The notes below the pieces were generated by a model. It saw only the letters and a program-made list of their open reading frames with translations. It searched no databases and had not been told where the DNA came from. Made by a program: the position numbers and the translations under genes. From the NCBI RefSeq assembly GCF_005887095.1, contig NZ_PNCI01000001.1:1-64000 (forward strand): a stretch of DNA of 64,000 nt. The letters run 5' to 3'. The stretch comes from Pseudoalteromonas rubra (GTDB lineage Bacteria; Pseudomonadota; Gammaproteobacteria; Enterobacterales; Alteromonadaceae). Below, piece by piece: positions 62,816 to 64,000 of this stretch. The first letter of the stretch is position 1, and each line of letters starts with the position of its first letter.

Positions 62816-64000
62816 ATGAGTATGAAAAAGATTCTGTTACCTTTGAGTATAGCTTTGCTCAGTTGTCCACTCTTTGCTAGCGAGGAGGCTTTGTTTGAGC
62901 TGACGTTCGAGGAGTTGATGGATGTAACCGTGGAGTTGGCCAGTAAAACGTCCGAGACGGCACAGTCAGTCCCTTCCAGTGTCACGCTATTTTCCCGGCA
63001 GCAGATTTCTTTGCTCGGCATTCGCAACGTTTATGAATTAATGAACTTTGTCCCGGGTTTCCAGTCCACTCGCGGGGATTGGGTAGGGAGTGTGCCCAAA
63101 GAGCATGCCAGGGGCGTGTATCTTGACAATGGTAACATCCTGATCATGTTAAATGGCCAGCGTCTGAATGATGCGTCCTTTGGCAAGGCGTCGGTGTACG
63201 CACCTTTTATACCTGTAGAAGTCGTTGATAAAGTCGAGTTCATTCGTGGTCCCGGCTCTGCACTTTATGGCAGCAATGCGTTTTTAGGTGTTATGAACAT
63301 AGTGACACGCCAGTCGGACAGCCAGTTACAAATTGGTCTTGGCTTGCACCAGAGCAAACAAGCTTCGCTAAGCTACAGTAAGGGACATGGTACGGAGTAT
63401 GCTTTTTATGCCAATGTGAGCGCTTATGAAACCGCCGGCGAAAGCTATGATATTCAGCAAGTGCGCGATCCTCAGTCAAATGTGTTTGTTGAGTTTGGCG
63501 GAAGATGGGGCGCGTTCAGTGCATCACTTCATCTGACCCGGACAAGGCTTGATGAATTTATGAATCTGGCGAGTTACAGTCAGGAAAATTTTCATACCAG
63601 TCGTAACCTAGGTGCAAAACTTACCCATCAGACCTCGTTGTCAGACTCCTTAGAGAGTGACCTGACGCTGAGTTTTATTCAACATGATATTGATAGCGCC
63701 GGTCTGATTGCCACAGCAGAAGAGCTGGGCTTGCAACAGGACTTCTTTAATGGGCCTAAATGGCAGTCTGAAGATCTCACTTTAAACTGGGATTTGGCCT
63801 ACCAGCATAGTAAAGATCTGATGGTACATTGGGGGCTGGAATATTCGCTGGAAGAGCAATCTGAGGCGGGTACTTATACCTCACATTATGACCCCGACAG
63901 CGGACAAATTATTCTAGCAGATGACTACTATCTTGGCGGCATTCAGCCTTTGAATGAGTTTGCTGCATTTGACAGTCTGAAACAGGACTTCGACTCTTAT
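62816..64000 (+). CDS. TonB-dependent receptor (partial, runs off window)
   Basis: The first 395 codons of an outer-membrane receptor. Signal peptide MSMKKILLPLSIALLSCPLFAS, then FEELMDVTVELASKTSETAQ (TonB-box region), then the plug domain (VPSSVTLFSRQQI, FVPGFQST, FIRGPGSALYGSNAFLGVMNIV). The barrel has started at the window end. ATG at 62816 or 62822; GAG lies before the first. No stop occurs in frame up to 64000. Ligand unknown. Confidence 0.9.
   Translation, partial: MSMKKILLPLSIALLSCPLFASEEALFELTFEELMDVTVELASKTSETAQSVPSSVTLFSRQQISLLGIRNVYELMNFVPGFQSTRGDWVGSVPKEHARGVYLDNGNILIMLNGQRLNDASFGKASVYAPFIPVEVVDKVEFIRGPGSALYGSNAFLGVMNIVTRQSDSQLQIGLGLHQSKQASLSYSKGHGTEYAFYANVSAYETAGESYDIQQVRDPQSNVFVEFGGRWGAFSASLHLTRTRLDEFMNLASYSQENFHTSRNLGAKLTHQTSLSDSLESDLTLSFIQHDIDSAGLIATAEELGLQQDFFNGPKWQSEDLTLNWDLAYQHSKDLMVHWGLEYSLEEQSEAGTYTSHYDPDSGQIILADDYYLGGIQPLNEFAAFDSLKQDFDSY

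Noticed and set aside
1..64000. tRNA, rRNA and riboswitch genes
   Set aside because: I saw no tRNA cloverleaf-like or rRNA-like conserved sequences or known riboswitch cores, but this was by eye and not by a covariance search.

Overview
The window looks like a chromosomal stretch of a marine gammaproteobacterium of the Alteromonadales, most likely Pseudoalteromonas. This is inferred from gene content: three TonB-dependent receptors, a RegBA-type two-component pair, a two-subunit bacterioferritin, cytosol dipeptidase PepD, RlmF, small Alteromonadales-type membrane proteins and GG-leader peptides. The interspersed repeats also fit. No rRNA, tRNA, phage, insertion sequence with a transposase, or CRISPR array was seen.

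Layout. 1-1.6 kb: a small GIY-YIG nuclease gene flanked on both sides by palindromic repeat units of constant 139-bp length. Further copies lie at 4.1, 7.5 and 13.1-14.3 kb, where five units sit in a row. 1.6-3.8 kb: a secreted small protein, a LysR regulator and a periplasmic solute-binding protein. 4.3-6.4 kb: a duplicated cassette of a Xre-type regulator and a multi-pass membrane protein. One copy is followed by an overlapping 49-residue glycine-rich peptide gene. 8.0-13.0 kb: a TetR - periplasmic adaptor - RND pump operon. 14.5-22 kb: a glyoxalase-fold protein, threonine aldolase, a Cys-rich GG-leader peptide, a collagen-like phytase-type lipoprotein, an Asp/Glu racemase, a phytanoyl-CoA dioxygenase relative with an altered iron-binding motif, and a secreted phospholipase C-like protein. 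22.6-29.1 kb: a trehalose-use locus (TonB receptor, LacI regulator, MFS permease, GH37 trehalase) with matching operator palindromes before both transcription units.

29.7-33.7 kb: two paralogous WD40-like lipoproteins, a NERD protein and a zinc-type cation diffusion facilitator. 34.0-41.3 kb: two large convergent signalling proteins (a hybrid histidine kinase and a propeller-GGDEF-EAL protein). 41.6-42.8 kb: iron storage (Bfd and two complementary bacterioferritin subunits) with shared Fur-like sites. 43.2-45.0 kb: alkylation repair (Ada-N/AlkA fusion and Ogt). 45.1-50.0 kb: a solute-binding protein, thymidine kinase, RlmF, an alpha/beta hydrolase and a TPR-sulfotransferase. 50.1-52.8 kb: a second TonB receptor. 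53.2-58.2 kb: a LETM1-like protein, an M17 aminopeptidase, PepD and a KAS III enzyme. 58.4-62.5 kb: an NTF2-like protein, an MscS channel, a RegBA-type pair and two small membrane proteins. A third TonB receptor runs off the right end.

The most striking points are: (i) the repeat family wrapped around a GIY-YIG gene; (ii) the duplicated Xre/membrane protein cassette with its tiny peptide gene; (iii) the 75-residue GG-leader peptide with five cysteines; (iv) the dioxygenase whose metal-binding aspartate position is glycine, as in iron-dependent halogenases.
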